The notes under the pieces are model-generated. The model was given only the letters and a program-made list of their open reading frames with translations, made no database searches and was not told where the DNA came from. Position numbers and translations under genes: made by a program. Source: Candidatus Minthomonas equi (lineage in GTDB: Bacteria; Bacteroidota; Bacteroidia; Bacteroidales; UBA932). From it: DNA of 16,003 nucleotides. Positions 1 through 7,758 of this stretch are shown here, one piece after another. The stretch spans positions 1 to 16,003 of the forward strand of contig JAGHUZ010000145.1 of assembly GCA_018064575.1 (NCBI GenBank), in the 5' to 3' direction. Each line of letters opens with the position of its first letter. Position 1 is the stretch's first letter.

Positions 1-17
1 GTTTAAGAATCTGTTTT

Positions 18-56
18 GAAATGATTAACTTCAATTCTTATTTTTTTAATCATTTC
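18..56. repeat. AT-rich inverted repeat
   Basis: GAAATGATTAA (18-28) and TTAATCATTTC (46-56) are perfect 11-base complements around a 17-base loop containing a T run. The repeat lies between a possible stop codon of an upstream gene (TAA at 4-6, outside evidence lacking) and the promoter-like box at 74-81. It could be a weak terminator for the gene to the left or a protein-binding site. The stem is A/T rich, so RNA folding would be only moderately stable. Confidence 0.4.
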
Positions 57-73
57 TTAAATGAAAAATTTAA

Positions 74-81
74 TACATTTG
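74..81 (+). promoter_or_regulatory. Bacteroidetes-type -7 box for the zinc-ribbon gene
   Basis: TACATTTG fits the TAnnTTTG consensus known for the main sigma factor of Bacteroidetes. It sits 32 bases before the ATG at 114, which would give a leader of roughly 25 bases. No clean TTTG -33 box is visible; TTTC at 53-56 is the nearest candidate with a somewhat short spacing. Confidence 0.5.
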
Positions 82-113
82 CAGTTTGAAAATATAAATC
101 AAGTAATCAAATA

Positions 114-947
114 ATGGCTACTCCCAAGAAGAAAATCGTGATGGTGGAAACACCTATTGACCACAGAGAAACTTTCGTTTCCCTGTCCACCAATATGAAG
201 AATCAGAATAATGACGAGGTTACTATGGAGTCGAAGCTCCGCTCCCTTTATATGATTCAGAAAATAGACAGTAAAATCGATGAAATTCACCTTCTCAGAG
301 GAGAACTGCCGGAGGAGGTCAGAGACCTGGAGGATGAAATCGCCGGTCTGAACACCAGAATCAGCAGACTGCAGACTGAAATAAAAGAACAGGAATCCTT
401 GATATCCATTAAGAAAATCGATATCAAAAATTGTGAGGACAATATTACCAGATACGATGAGCAGAGGAACAACGTCGCCAATAACCTTGAATATGAATCC
501 ATTTCCAAGGAAATAGAATTTCAGGGCTTGGAAAAGGAACTTGCACAGAAGAAGCTTCGTGAGGCCACAGATCAGCTTGCAGTTAAGAAAGAAGCTCTGG
601 ATGTAGCCATAGAGACGCTTAAAGGTAGGGAAGAAGATTTGGAAAACAAGAAGAAGGAACTTGTTTCCATCATCGAGGATACTGCCCGTGAAGAGGAAGT
701 TCTCAAGGCCAAACTTGCGGAATACGAGAAAGGTGTGGATGAAAGAATGCTCGCCGCTTACCACAAGGTGAGAAGCAATGCTCACAATCATCTGGCGGTA
801 GTGACCGTGAAGAGGGATGCGTGCGGTGGATGTTTCAATAAGATTCCGCCTCAGCGTCAGCTGGACATAGCTATGAACAAGAAGATTATTGTTTGCGAAT
901 ATTGCGGACGTATTCTTGTCAGCAGCGATTTCGAAAAGGAAGAATAA
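114..947 (+). CDS. C4-type zinc-ribbon coiled-coil protein
   Basis: The 277-residue product has a long charged central region (about residues 40-205) rich in E, K, L and Q with heptad-like spacing, which predicts an extended helical coiled-coil hairpin. A C-terminal zinc ribbon follows, with the cysteine pairs CGGC and CEYC about 20 residues apart, then a short acidic tail. This is the architecture of the zf-RING_7 / C4 zinc-ribbon family (PF02591-like), which is widespread, thought to bind nucleic acid, and poorly characterised. In Bacteroidetes it often follows a Nif3-like gene; that neighbour would lie outside the left edge and cannot be checked. The ATG at 114 is the first after the promoter-like box; a later ATG near 225 (MESKLRS) is possible, since the first 37 residues look poorly ordered. 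No signal peptide or membrane segment is seen, so it is probably cytoplasmic. The gene ends at a hairpin. Confidence 0.85.
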   Translation: MATPKKKIVMVETPIDHRETFVSLSTNMKNQNNDEVTMESKLRSLYMIQKIDSKIDEIHLLRGELPEEVRDLEDEIAGLNTRISRLQTEIKEQESLISIKKIDIKNCEDNITRYDEQRNNVANNLEYESISKEIEFQGLEKELAQKKLREATDQLAVKKEALDVAIETLKGREEDLENKKKELVSIIEDTAREEEVLKAKLAEYEKGVDERMLAAYHKVRSNAHNHLAVVTVKRDACGGCFNKIPPQRQLDIAMNKKIIVCEYCGRILVSSDFEKEE

Positions 948-967
948 TTTTTTTTCAACACTGAATG

Positions 968-1005
968 CGCCATCCGTATATCTTGGGCTGAGATTTCGGA
1001 TGGCG
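968..1005 (+). terminator. Hairpin after the zinc-ribbon gene, probable terminator
   Basis: CGCCATCCG (968-976) pairs perfectly with CGGATGGCG (997-1005). An inner ATCT/AGAT pairing (980-983 with 991-994) can extend the fold. The 3' arm is followed by the T-rich stretch TTGTTATATTTG. It starts 21 bases after the stop codon of the zinc-ribbon gene and fits a rho-independent terminator, although the T tract is interrupted. It also abuts a possible dnaB promoter, so a regulatory role cannot be excluded. Confidence 0.55.
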
Positions 1006-1009
1006 TTGT

Positions 1010-1017
1010 TATATTTG
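1010..1017 (+). promoter_or_regulatory. Candidate -7 box for dnaB (distal)
   Basis: TATATTTG matches TAnnTTTG exactly and lies 53 bases before the dnaB ATG, directly after the hairpin. No convincing -33 TTTG is seen at the expected distance. It may drive the long + strand run that begins with dnaB. Confidence 0.35.
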
Positions 1018-1053
1018 TCGATAAAGAATTCCCGGACGGGGATTGAAATTTGC

Positions 1054-1061
1054 TATCTTTA
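1054..1061 (+). promoter_or_regulatory. Candidate -7 box for dnaB (proximal)
   Basis: TATCTTTA differs from TAnnTTTG by one base and is followed by an A-rich stretch up to the ATG at 1071. If used, the leader would be only a few bases long. It is an alternative or addition to the box at 1010-1017. Confidence 0.3.
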
Positions 1062-1070
1062 CAGAAAAAA

Positions 1071-2594
1071 ATGGCCAAGACATACAAAGCGAAAAAAGAA
1101 GAAGTGAATCTGGAAGCCATCAGTGTCGATGCTGGTAAGGTTCCACCTCAGGCTCCGGATGTCGAAGAGGCGGTTCTGGGGGCATTGTTGCTCGATCCTG
1201 AAGTGGCTCCCGATGTCCTCGATGCCCTCTCTCCCGAATGTTTCTACAAGGAGGTGAATAGAAAGATTTTCGAGGCGGTCAAGTCTCTGGCTGTGAATCA
1301 CAATCCTACGGATTATCTTTCAGTGGCTCAGGAACTGAAGAAAACCGATTCTCTGGAAGAGGTGGGAGGTCCGTTCTACCTGAGTCAGCTGGCCAATAAA
1401 ATCGGTGCCGCTTCCCACGTGGATTATCACGTCAAGATACTGCTTCAGAAATACATTCAGAGGGAACTGATCAAAATCAGTTATCAGATTCAGAAAGACT
1501 CATTCGATGATTCCGTTCCCGTGGATGACCTTTTGGACAAGTCTCAGGAGAGTATTTTTTCCCTGACAGAGAAAAACGTCAAGAGGGAGACCCTACCCAT
1601 AAGGGAAGTTATAGCCAATGCCAACGATGAAATAGAGAATCACCAGAAGCGCACGGACGGCCTGAGCGGAGTCCCTTCCGGATATACGGGCATTGACAGG
1701 GTGACACTGGGATGGCAGGCATCGGATTTGATTATCATAGCTGCCCGTCCCGCGATGGGTAAGACTGCATTTGTTCTTACGATGGCTCGCAATATGACCG
1801 TCACCCATCACGTTCCGGTGGCATTCTTTTCATTGGAAATGTCATCGGTGCAGTTAGCCAAGCGTCTGTTGATTTCCGAAACCGGACTTTCTTCCGAACA
1901 GATACGCGGTGGAAAAAAACTTATGGATTTCGAGCTCATTCAGCTTAATGAGAGAATCAAGGATTTGAGCAAGGCACCGCTTTATATCGATGATACTCCC
2001 GGTCTATCGATTTACGAATTCCGTTCAAAGGCGAGGAAGCAGGTGCGCCAGAATGGAGTGAAGTTGATTATCATAGACTATCTTCAGCTGATGACGGGGC
2101 CTGTGGAACTGCGGGGGATGCGTGAGCAGGAGGTTTCCAATATATCGCGTTCACTCAAGGGAATAGCCAAGGAACTGAATATTCCCATTATCGCGTTGTC
2201 TCAGCTGAGCCGTGCCGTGGAGACCCGCGGTGGAAACAAGCGTCCCCAGTTGAGCGACCTTCGTGAGTCGGGTGCCATCGAGCAGGATGCCGATATCGTG
2301 ATGTTCATCCACAGACCGGAATATTACGGAATGGCGGATGATGATGTGGCTAGCAAGGGACTGGCGGAAATTATCATAGCCAAGCACCGTAACGGCTCCA
2401 CTGAAAATGTGAATATGAAATTCCGGGCATCCGAGGCCAAGTTCGTGGATGCTGATGATGCGGATTTCGGAGAAATTTCATTCACGGGTGACGGAGGAAT
2501 GATAACGCAGCGTGAGTCCAGTCTGAACGGACTCACCGATGATGGGATAGCGGATGAATTCGGTGCTCCGTCTGAATTCGGGAATGCATTCTGA
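1071..2594 (+). CDS. dnaB: Replicative DNA helicase DnaB
   Basis: This 507-residue protein is the hexameric helicase that unwinds DNA at the replication fork. After a basic N-terminal tail of about 25 residues comes the DnaB N-terminal helical domain (about 26-130, with EEAVLGALLLDPE), a linker, and the RecA-like ATPase domain. The Walker A motif is ARPAMGKTA (225-233), Walker B is IIIDYLQLM (333-341), and the family signatures LSQLSRAVE (376-384) and LRESGAIEQDAD (397-408) are present. Length and motifs are normal and no intein interrupts it. The ATG at 1071 is preferred over the in-frame TTG at 1050, which falls on the proximal promoter-like box. It heads a run of closely packed genes on this strand; the next gene starts 5 bases after its stop codon. 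Confidence 0.97.
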   Translation: MAKTYKAKKEEVNLEAISVDAGKVPPQAPDVEEAVLGALLLDPEVAPDVLDALSPECFYKEVNRKIFEAVKSLAVNHNPTDYLSVAQELKKTDSLEEVGGPFYLSQLANKIGAASHVDYHVKILLQKYIQRELIKISYQIQKDSFDDSVPVDDLLDKSQESIFSLTEKNVKRETLPIREVIANANDEIENHQKRTDGLSGVPSGYTGIDRVTLGWQASDLIIIAARPAMGKTAFVLTMARNMTVTHHVPVAFFSLEMSSVQLAKRLLISETGLSSEQIRGGKKLMDFELIQLNERIKDLSKAPLYIDDTPGLSIYEFRSKARKQVRQNGVKLIIIDYLQLMTGPVELRGMREQEVSNISRSLKGIAKELNIPIIALSQLSRAVETRGGNKRPQLSDLRESGAIEQDADIVMFIHRPEYYGMADDDVASKGLAEIIIAKHRNGSTENVNMKFRASEAKFVDADDADFGEISFTGDGGMITQRESSLNGLTDDGIADEFGAPSEFGNAF

Positions 2595-2599
2595 CGGTG

Positions 2600-3445
2600 A
2601 TGATGCACAGGATATTCATTCTCGTATTTCTTCTGATTTTCAGGATATGCGCATCGGCACAGTCCATCTCGGACTGTACCCCTGCCGCTTCTGTTCCGCC
2701 TTCATCCAGGGCATTCAATTCCGGTGAAAAACTGAGTTATGTAATCCAGTACAGGTGTCTTGGAATCCGCTCCGATGTCGGGAATGCTCGGATGGAACTT
2801 TCCCCTGCCCCATATTATGAGGGTCGGCCTACATTTCAGAGTGTGGCCAGCGGTGAGACCGTGAAATTCTTTGATTCGTTCTTCAAGGTAAGGGATGTGT
2901 ACAAATCCCGTTTTTTCTCAGATAACGGGCGTCCTATATGGTTTCACCGTGATATTGATGAAGGTGGATACAAAGTAACCAATGATATGCATTGGAATAC
3001 TGCGACGGATGAAATAGATGCAAAGGCGCGTTATATCAGTTCCGGGCGCAGCAAGGATACTCTGCTCGCCGGGCGGCCGTGCACTTACGATTTGATATCG
3101 TTGTTTTATGCGGCGCGCAATATGGATTATTCGGCAGTAGTTCCGGGGAAGAATTATCCTCTCTCATTTGTAATCGATGAGGAAATTTATGATATCTATT
3201 TCAGGTTCGAGGGACGTGAAGTCAAGAAAATTCCCAAAATGGGAACTTTCAATACGATGAAATTCGCTCTAATGGTTATAGAGGGGGAGGTTTTCAATGG
3301 GGATTATGAAATATTTCTGTGGATATCCGATGACAGGAACAAAATCCCCTTGTGGATAGAGTCGCCCATCAGGGTCGGAACGGTAATGGGGAGGCTTATC
3401 GCTTACGAAAATTTGAAACATCCTTTAAGCAGCAAGATAAAATGA
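2600..3445 (+). CDS. Secreted DUF3108 family protein
   Basis: The product has 281 residues. It opens with a clear Sec signal peptide: M-M-H-R followed by a hydrophobic stretch (IFILVFLLIF) and a probable cleavage site after CASA near residue 20, which would place it in the periplasm or at the outer membrane. The rest is beta-rich in appearance, with features such as GEKLSYVIQY, VRDVYKSRF, YDLISLFYAARN and VIEGEVFNGDYEIFLW that match DUF3108 proteins common in Bacteroidetes. Function is unknown for the family. There is no lipobox cysteine at the cleavage site. The start is ambiguous among GTG 2597, ATG 2600 and ATG 2603; all leave the signal peptide intact. Its stop codon overlaps the start of the RseC-like gene (ATGA, 3442-3445), which suggests translational coupling. 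Confidence 0.85.
   Translation: MMHRIFILVFLLIFRICASAQSISDCTPAASVPPSSRAFNSGEKLSYVIQYRCLGIRSDVGNARMELSPAPYYEGRPTFQSVASGETVKFFDSFFKVRDVYKSRFFSDNGRPIWFHRDIDEGGYKVTNDMHWNTATDEIDAKARYISSGRSKDTLLAGRPCTYDLISLFYAARNMDYSAVVPGKNYPLSFVIDEEIYDIYFRFEGREVKKIPKMGTFNTMKFALMVIEGEVFNGDYEIFLWISDDRNKIPLWIESPIRVGTVMGRLIAYENLKHPLSSKIK
2656..2680 (+). other. Short hairpin inside the DUF3108 gene
   Basis: ACAGTCC (2659-2665) and GGACTGT (2671-2677) form a perfect 7-base stem with a 5-base loop. After one mismatch, GG/CC extends it outward. It lies at the end of the signal-peptide codons. No T tract follows. It may be chance, or an RNA-processing or attenuation site within the operon. Confidence 0.25.
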
Positions 3446-3888
3446 AAAAATCCGAAAAATCAGGAGAAAAGAAAGATATCAGACATCCGGGGACAGTCAC
3501 CGAGGTGACTCCGGATTATATAACAGTAAAGTTCTTGACGGAGTCGGCGTGTGCAGGATGTCACGCCAGAGGAGTATGCGGTGCATCCGACTCCGAGGAG
3601 GGCAGTATTCAGGTCAGGAACAGGTTAGGTTATGACTACGCTGAAGGGGATAAGGTGGATATCGTGCTGAAACGTTATCTTGGAATGAAAGCCGTCGGCA
3701 TCTGTTATGGTATTCCCTTGGTGATTCTTCTGGTATTATTGCTATATTTGCCGAATGTCACTGAAAACGAAGTGGTGCAGGGTGTGGTATGCCTCGCGTT
3801 CGTAGCGCTGTATTATCTGGGAATCAGGATTTTCAGGGACAAGATAGAAAAATCGTACGAATTTGTAATAGAATCGGGAAACAATTAA
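3442..3888 (+). CDS. RseC/MucC family membrane protein (SoxR-reducing system type)
   Basis: The 148-residue protein has an N-terminal cytoplasmic domain with the motif C-x2-C-x5-C (Cys37, Cys40, Cys46), typical of the RseC/MucC family and likely to bind an iron-sulfur centre or act in thiol redox chemistry. Two membrane segments follow (about 84-103 and 111-130), then a short charged tail. In E. coli RseC works with the Rnf homologue RsxABCDGE to reduce SoxR. Here it stands 9 bases ahead of rnfB, so a role in Rnf assembly, maturation or redox sensing is a reasonable inference. The ATG at 3442 overlaps the previous stop codon and gives the family's usual length; an upstream in-frame start at 3352 lies inside the DUF3108 gene and would add an unlike, basic extension. 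No rseA or rseB is adjacent, so the sigma-E link of the name probably does not apply. Confidence 0.85.
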   Translation: MKKSEKSGEKKDIRHPGTVTEVTPDYITVKFLTESACAGCHARGVCGASDSEEGSIQVRNRLGYDYAEGDKVDIVLKRYLGMKAVGICYGIPLVILLVLLLYLPNVTENEVVQGVVCLAFVALYYLGIRIFRDKIEKSYEFVIESGNN

Positions 3889-3897
3889 TATACAGAT

Positions 3898-4821
3898 ATG
3901 ACCAATACATTACTATTTACAGTACTGACACTTACTCTGCTCGGTCTGGTTCTTGCGGTCATTCTCTTCTTTGTCGCCAGAAGATTTCGTGTGGAAGAGG
4001 ATCCGAGAATAGATGAGGTGGAATCCGTGATGCCGGGAGCCAATTGTGGCGGATGCGGATTTGCCGGATGCCGGGCCTTTGCGGAGAATGCAGTCAAGGC
4101 ACCGTCTTTGGACGGAATTTTCTGCCCTGTAGGGGGAAATGCCGTGATGAAGAAAGTGGCTATGAAACTTGGGGTGGAGGTTGTCGAAAAGGCTCCGATG
4201 GTGGCGGTGGTCCGTTGTAACGGTTCCTGTGAAAATCGCCCCAGAACGAGTGTTTACGACGGAACTGCTTCCTGCAAGGTCAAAAATGCTCTCTATTCCG
4301 GGGATACGGGCTGCCGATACGGCTGTCTCGGATGTGGTGACTGTGAAAAGGCGTGCCCTTTCGGAGCCATCAGAATCAATCCGGAAACGCTTCTTCCAGA
4401 GGTGGATGAAGAACTCTGTACAGCATGTGGGAACTGTGTGAAGGCTTGTCCAAAAGGTATTATAGAACTTCGCAACAAGGGTCCCAAAAACCGCCGTATG
4501 TTTGTTTCCTGTATGAACAAGGACAAGGGAGGAGTGGCGAGGAAGGCGTGCAGCGCTGCTTGCATCGGTTGCCGCAAGTGTGAAAAGGTTTGTCCCTTCG
4601 GGGCTATAACGGTGGAGGATAATCTCTCCTACATCGATTTCACCAAGTGCAAACTGTGCCGCAAGTGTTTCGACGAATGTCCCACGCAAGCTATACACGC
4701 AGTGAATTTCCCTCCGCGTCCGGTGAAATCTGCCTCCGCTCCTTCCGCAGAAGCTGTTGCGGCGAAGGAGCCGGTATTGCCGAAGGCTGAAACCACTGTA
4801 ACAGAAAAGAAGGAGGAATAG
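3898..4821 (+). CDS. rnfB: Rnf complex subunit RnfB, multi-cluster ferredoxin subunit
   Basis: RnfB is the 307-residue subunit thought to receive electrons from, or pass them to, soluble ferredoxin at the cytoplasmic face of the membrane. An N-terminal membrane anchor (about 4-27) is followed by the Fe-S domain with CGGCGFAGC plus a later Cys (Cys50, 53, 58, 76). Four ferredoxin-type C-x2-C-x2-C-x3-C motifs follow, beginning at Cys143, Cys174, Cys222 and Cys251, each ending in CP. That gives five predicted [4Fe-4S] clusters, more than the shorter proteobacterial RsxB. Extra cysteines (107, 111, 126, 139, 205, 218) may bind more metal. The last 40 residues are rich in Ala, Pro, Lys and Glu and look disordered. 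It opens the rnf operon, 9 bases after the RseC-like gene and 3 bases before rnfC. Confidence 0.95.
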   Translation: MTNTLLFTVLTLTLLGLVLAVILFFVARRFRVEEDPRIDEVESVMPGANCGGCGFAGCRAFAENAVKAPSLDGIFCPVGGNAVMKKVAMKLGVEVVEKAPMVAVVRCNGSCENRPRTSVYDGTASCKVKNALYSGDTGCRYGCLGCGDCEKACPFGAIRINPETLLPEVDEELCTACGNCVKACPKGIIELRNKGPKNRRMFVSCMNKDKGGVARKACSAACIGCRKCEKVCPFGAITVEDNLSYIDFTKCKLCRKCFDECPTQAIHAVNFPPRPVKSASAPSAEAVAAKEPVLPKAETTVTEKKEE

Positions 4822-4824
4822 GAA

Positions 4825-6159
4825 ATGAGCAAGACTTTCAAAATGGGTGGAGTTCACCCGAATGACCATAAAATCAGCAATGACTGTGCCGTGGAGGTGA
4901 TGCCTGTTCCTTCGCGTGCCTATATTTCTATGTCCCAGCATCTTGGCGCCCCTGCGACTCCGATAGTCCAGAAAGGGGACAAGGTCAAGGTGGGGCAGCT
5001 TATCGCGACGCCTTCCGGATTTATGTCGGCCAATGTTCATTCATCGGTTTCCGGGACGGTCTTTTCCGTGGAACCGGTGGCGGATTTGGCCGGAAACAAA
5101 GTGATGAGTGTCATCATCGATGTGGAGGGTGATGAGTGGATGGAGAACATCGACCGCAGTTCCGACATAGTCCGTGATATTAAGATGACCGGAGAAGAAA
5201 TCGTGGCGAGAGTAAAGGAGTGCGGAGTCGTAGGACTCGGTGGCGCTTCATTCCCCACTCACATCAAACTCTGCCCCCCTCCGGGCAAGAAAGCTGAATT
5301 CTTGATAATCAACGGGGCAGAGTGTGAACCGTATCTGACATCGGATTACAGGATAATGCTGGAACGACCGGAGGAGATTCTTATCGGTACCCGGATACTG
5401 ATGAAGGCTCTTGATGTAAACAAGGCTTTCGTGGGAATCGAAGACAATAAGCCCGAGGCTATAGCCAGTATGAAGAGTTTTTCTTCACAGTATCCCGAGA
5501 TAGAAGTGGTGGTTCTCAAGAAAAAATATCCGCAGGGAGGTGAAAAGCAGCTCATCGATGCCGTGACGGGACGAAGCGTTCCTTCTATGGGACTGCCCAT
5601 AGATACCGGAGTGGTGGTTCAGAATGCTGCCACTGCACTTTCTGTATATGAAGCTGTGCAGAAAAACAAGCCTGTGATAGACAATACCGTGACGGTAACG
5701 GGTGAATGTCTGGCCAAGTCACATAACTGGCTTGTCCGTGTAGGTACGCCTTACGAAGAAATTCTTCAGTTATCGGGAGGTGTTCCTGAAAATGCCGCCA
5801 AGATAATCAGCGGAGGTCCGATGATGGGGAAGGCGGTTTCCAATTTGAAAGCTCCTACGGTGAAGGCCAATGGCGCTCTCCTGATTCTGACGGAGGAACA
5901 GACGGTCAGAAAGCCTGAATCGAACTGTATCCGTTGCGGGAAATGTATTGATGCCTGTCCTATGGGGCTTGAACCGTATCTCCTTAACAAACTTGCCCGT
6001 GCGGGCAGAATGGATGAGCTCGAAGCTCACAATGTGTATGACTGTATAGAGTGCGGATGCTGCCTCTTTACCTGTCCGGCCAATATCCCTCTTTTAGATT
6101 ACATCCGCGGAGCCAAGGGTGAGGTAATCAGAATAATGAGAAGTCGTCCCAAGAAATAG
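4825..6159 (+). CDS. rnfC: Rnf complex subunit RnfC, NADH/flavin-binding subunit
   Basis: RnfC is the peripheral subunit where NAD(H) is thought to react, related to the 51-kDa subunit of complex I. The 444 residues show an N-terminal beta/biotinyl-like region (HPNDHK onward), the nucleotide- and FMN-site signatures GLGGASFPTHIK (137-148), NGAECEPYL (163-171) and YPQGGEKQL (235-243), and two C-terminal [4Fe-4S] motifs starting at Cys368 (with 371, 374, 378) and Cys407 (with 410, 413, 417). No membrane segment is seen. An AGGAGG sequence (4811-4816) lies 8 bases before the ATG. It looks like a Shine-Dalgarno site but also encodes the Lys/Glu tail of RnfB, so its role is uncertain in a Bacteroidetes genome. 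The neighbouring rnf genes on both sides support the call. Confidence 0.96.
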   Translation: MSKTFKMGGVHPNDHKISNDCAVEVMPVPSRAYISMSQHLGAPATPIVQKGDKVKVGQLIATPSGFMSANVHSSVSGTVFSVEPVADLAGNKVMSVIIDVEGDEWMENIDRSSDIVRDIKMTGEEIVARVKECGVVGLGGASFPTHIKLCPPPGKKAEFLIINGAECEPYLTSDYRIMLERPEEILIGTRILMKALDVNKAFVGIEDNKPEAIASMKSFSSQYPEIEVVVLKKKYPQGGEKQLIDAVTGRSVPSMGLPIDTGVVVQNAATALSVYEAVQKNKPVIDNTVTVTGECLAKSHNWLVRVGTPYEEILQLSGGVPENAAKIISGGPMMGKAVSNLKAPTVKANGALLILTEEQTVRKPESNCIRCGKCIDACPMGLEPYLLNKLARAGRMDELEAHNVYDCIECGCCLFTCPANIPLLDYIRGAKGEVIRIMRSRPKK

Positions 6160-6167
6160 AACTTAAA

Positions 6168-7160
6168 ATGAGAAATTTGATTATATCTCCTTCCCCTCAC
6201 ATTCACAGTGACCTGACGACACGCAGACTTATGAGAGATGTGCTCATAGCCCTTTTTCCGGCTATGCTGGTGTCGATTCTGTCTTATGGCTTTTCAGCTG
6301 TCAGACTTCTTATGGTGGGGGTTCTGTCCTGTGTCATCCTTGAATATCTGATTCAGAAATTCATTCTTAAGACGGCAGTGACGGTAAATGACTGTTCCGC
6401 AGCCGTCACCGGTGTGCTGCTGGCCTTGAACCTTCCTCCCTGCACTCCCTGGTGGGTAGTGTTTATCGGTTCCATTGTGGCCATAGGAATCGTGAAAATG
6501 ACCTTCGGCGGTCTGGGGCAAAACATTTTCAATCCCGCCATCACCGCCCGTGTATTTCTGCTCGTTTCATTTCCGGTAATAATGACAGACTGGACTATTC
6601 CTCAGGGCTGGATAAGTGCCGGAACCGATGCATTTTCGGGTGCCACTCCTCTTTCCATTGTGAAGGAAGGGCTGAAGACCGGACTGACTCCGGAGCAGAT
6701 TTTTACTGCCCATCCTTCTCTCTCCTGCGGACAGATGCTTTTCGCGCGGATAGGAGGTTCCGCCGGTGAAGCATCAGCATTGGCCCTGATACTGGGCTTT
6801 ATCTATCTGCTGGTGCGCAAGGTCATCAAGCCGACCATACCGGTGGCCGTCATAGGAACCGTTTTCGTCGTTTCGGGCATTTTCTATCTTATAGATTCTT
6901 CAAGTTTCACAGGTCCGGTGTTCAATATCCTCACCGGTGGTGTTCTTCTGGGTGCCATCTTTATGGCTACTGATTATGTTACGTCTCCAATGAGCTGTTC
7001 CGGTCAAATCGTCTATGGCATAGGAATAGGTTTACTCACAGTGCTGATACGTTTCTTCGGAGCATATCCCGAAGGTGTTTCATTCGCAATCCTCATTATG
7101 AATGCCGTGGTTCCGCTTCTCAACAAATATATGAGACCGGCTCGCTTCGGCGCCAAATAA
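6168..7160 (+). CDS. rnfD: Rnf complex subunit RnfD, membrane flavoprotein
   Basis: This is a 330-residue polytopic membrane protein of the RnfD/NqrB family. The motif GGLGQNIFNPA (114-124) is typical of the family. The sequence DAFSGATPL contains the SGAT flavinylation motif, with Thr160 as the predicted site of covalent FMN attachment. The C-terminal motif YPEGVSFAILIMNAVVPL also matches the family. About eight to ten hydrophobic segments are visible, starting near residue 24. The subunit passes electrons within the membrane and is central to ion translocation. It lies 8 bases after rnfC and 10 before rnfG. The FMN transferase ApbE, needed for flavinylation, is not in the window. Confidence 0.95.
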   Translation: MRNLIISPSPHIHSDLTTRRLMRDVLIALFPAMLVSILSYGFSAVRLLMVGVLSCVILEYLIQKFILKTAVTVNDCSAAVTGVLLALNLPPCTPWWVVFIGSIVAIGIVKMTFGGLGQNIFNPAITARVFLLVSFPVIMTDWTIPQGWISAGTDAFSGATPLSIVKEGLKTGLTPEQIFTAHPSLSCGQMLFARIGGSAGEASALALILGFIYLLVRKVIKPTIPVAVIGTVFVVSGIFYLIDSSSFTGPVFNILTGGVLLGAIFMATDYVTSPMSCSGQIVYGIGIGLLTVLIRFFGAYPEGVSFAILIMNAVVPLLNKYMRPARFGAK

Positions 7161-7170
7161 TACTTAAGTT

Positions 7171-7758
7171 ATGGCTGTAGAATCTTCATTTAAAAATATG
7201 GTACTCAGACTGTCAGAGGTATGTCTCGTATGCTCTGCTCTTCTGGGGCTTGTGTATGGCGTCACCAAAGCACCTATCGAGGCTGCCGCAGTGGCCAAGA
7301 CCAATGCCGCGATTTCGTCGGTAGTTCCGGCATTCGACAATACTCCTTCCGGGGAAGTGTTCAAGGTGGGACTTTCCGAAGGGGACTCATTGACCGTGTA
7401 TCCTGCAAGTTCCGGCGGTGTTCCGGTGGGATTTGCGGTGGAGTCCAATACGAACAGAGGCTTTTCGGGAACTGTAAAGGTAATGGTAGGTTTTGATATA
7501 GAAGGCAATATTTGCGGGACATCAGTAATATCCCACAGCGAGACTCCCGGTCTCGGTGCCAAGATGACGGACCCCTCGTTCTATGAACAGTTCAAAGGTA
7601 AAAATCCTTCAAGTTTCAAACTGACAGTGAAAAAGGACGGCGGGGACATAGATGCCATCACTGCCGCCACCATTTCTTCAAGGGCTTATGCCGATGCTCT
7701 TTCCAGAGCGTATGCTGTCTTTCAGTCAATAACCTGTAAATCGGAATGCAATGAGTAA
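7171..7758 (+). CDS. rnfG: Rnf complex subunit RnfG, periplasmic FMN-binding subunit
   Basis: The 195-residue protein has one N-terminal membrane anchor (about 12-32) and an FMN-binding domain. The domain shows SGTVKVMVGFD (99-109), HSETPGLGAKM (122-132) and the covalent flavinylation motif DAITAAT (161-167), with Thr167 as the predicted FMN-linked residue. By family knowledge the domain faces the periplasm and relays electrons to RnfD. The last residues contain two cysteines (CKSEC) beyond the usual domain end. Its stop codon overlaps rnfE by 8 bases, which suggests coupled translation. Confidence 0.94.
   Translation: MAVESSFKNMVLRLSEVCLVCSALLGLVYGVTKAPIEAAAVAKTNAAISSVVPAFDNTPSGEVFKVGLSEGDSLTVYPASSGGVPVGFAVESNTNRGFSGTVKVMVGFDIEGNICGTSVISHSETPGLGAKMTDPSFYEQFKGKNPSSFKLTVKKDGGDIDAITAATISSRAYADALSRAYAVFQSITCKSECNE

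Noticed and set aside
4811..4816. AGGAGG as a strong ribosome binding site for rnfC
   Set aside because: It is well spaced, but it also encodes the Lys-Glu-Glu tail of RnfB and Bacteroidetes rarely rely on such sites, so I did not list it separately.
3913..5040. Long open frame on the - strand (375 codons) opposite rnfB and the start of rnfC
   Set aside because: Its translation is rich in His, Arg and Ser with no recognisable domain, and it lies opposite well-conserved rnf genes; it is a by-product of their codon use.
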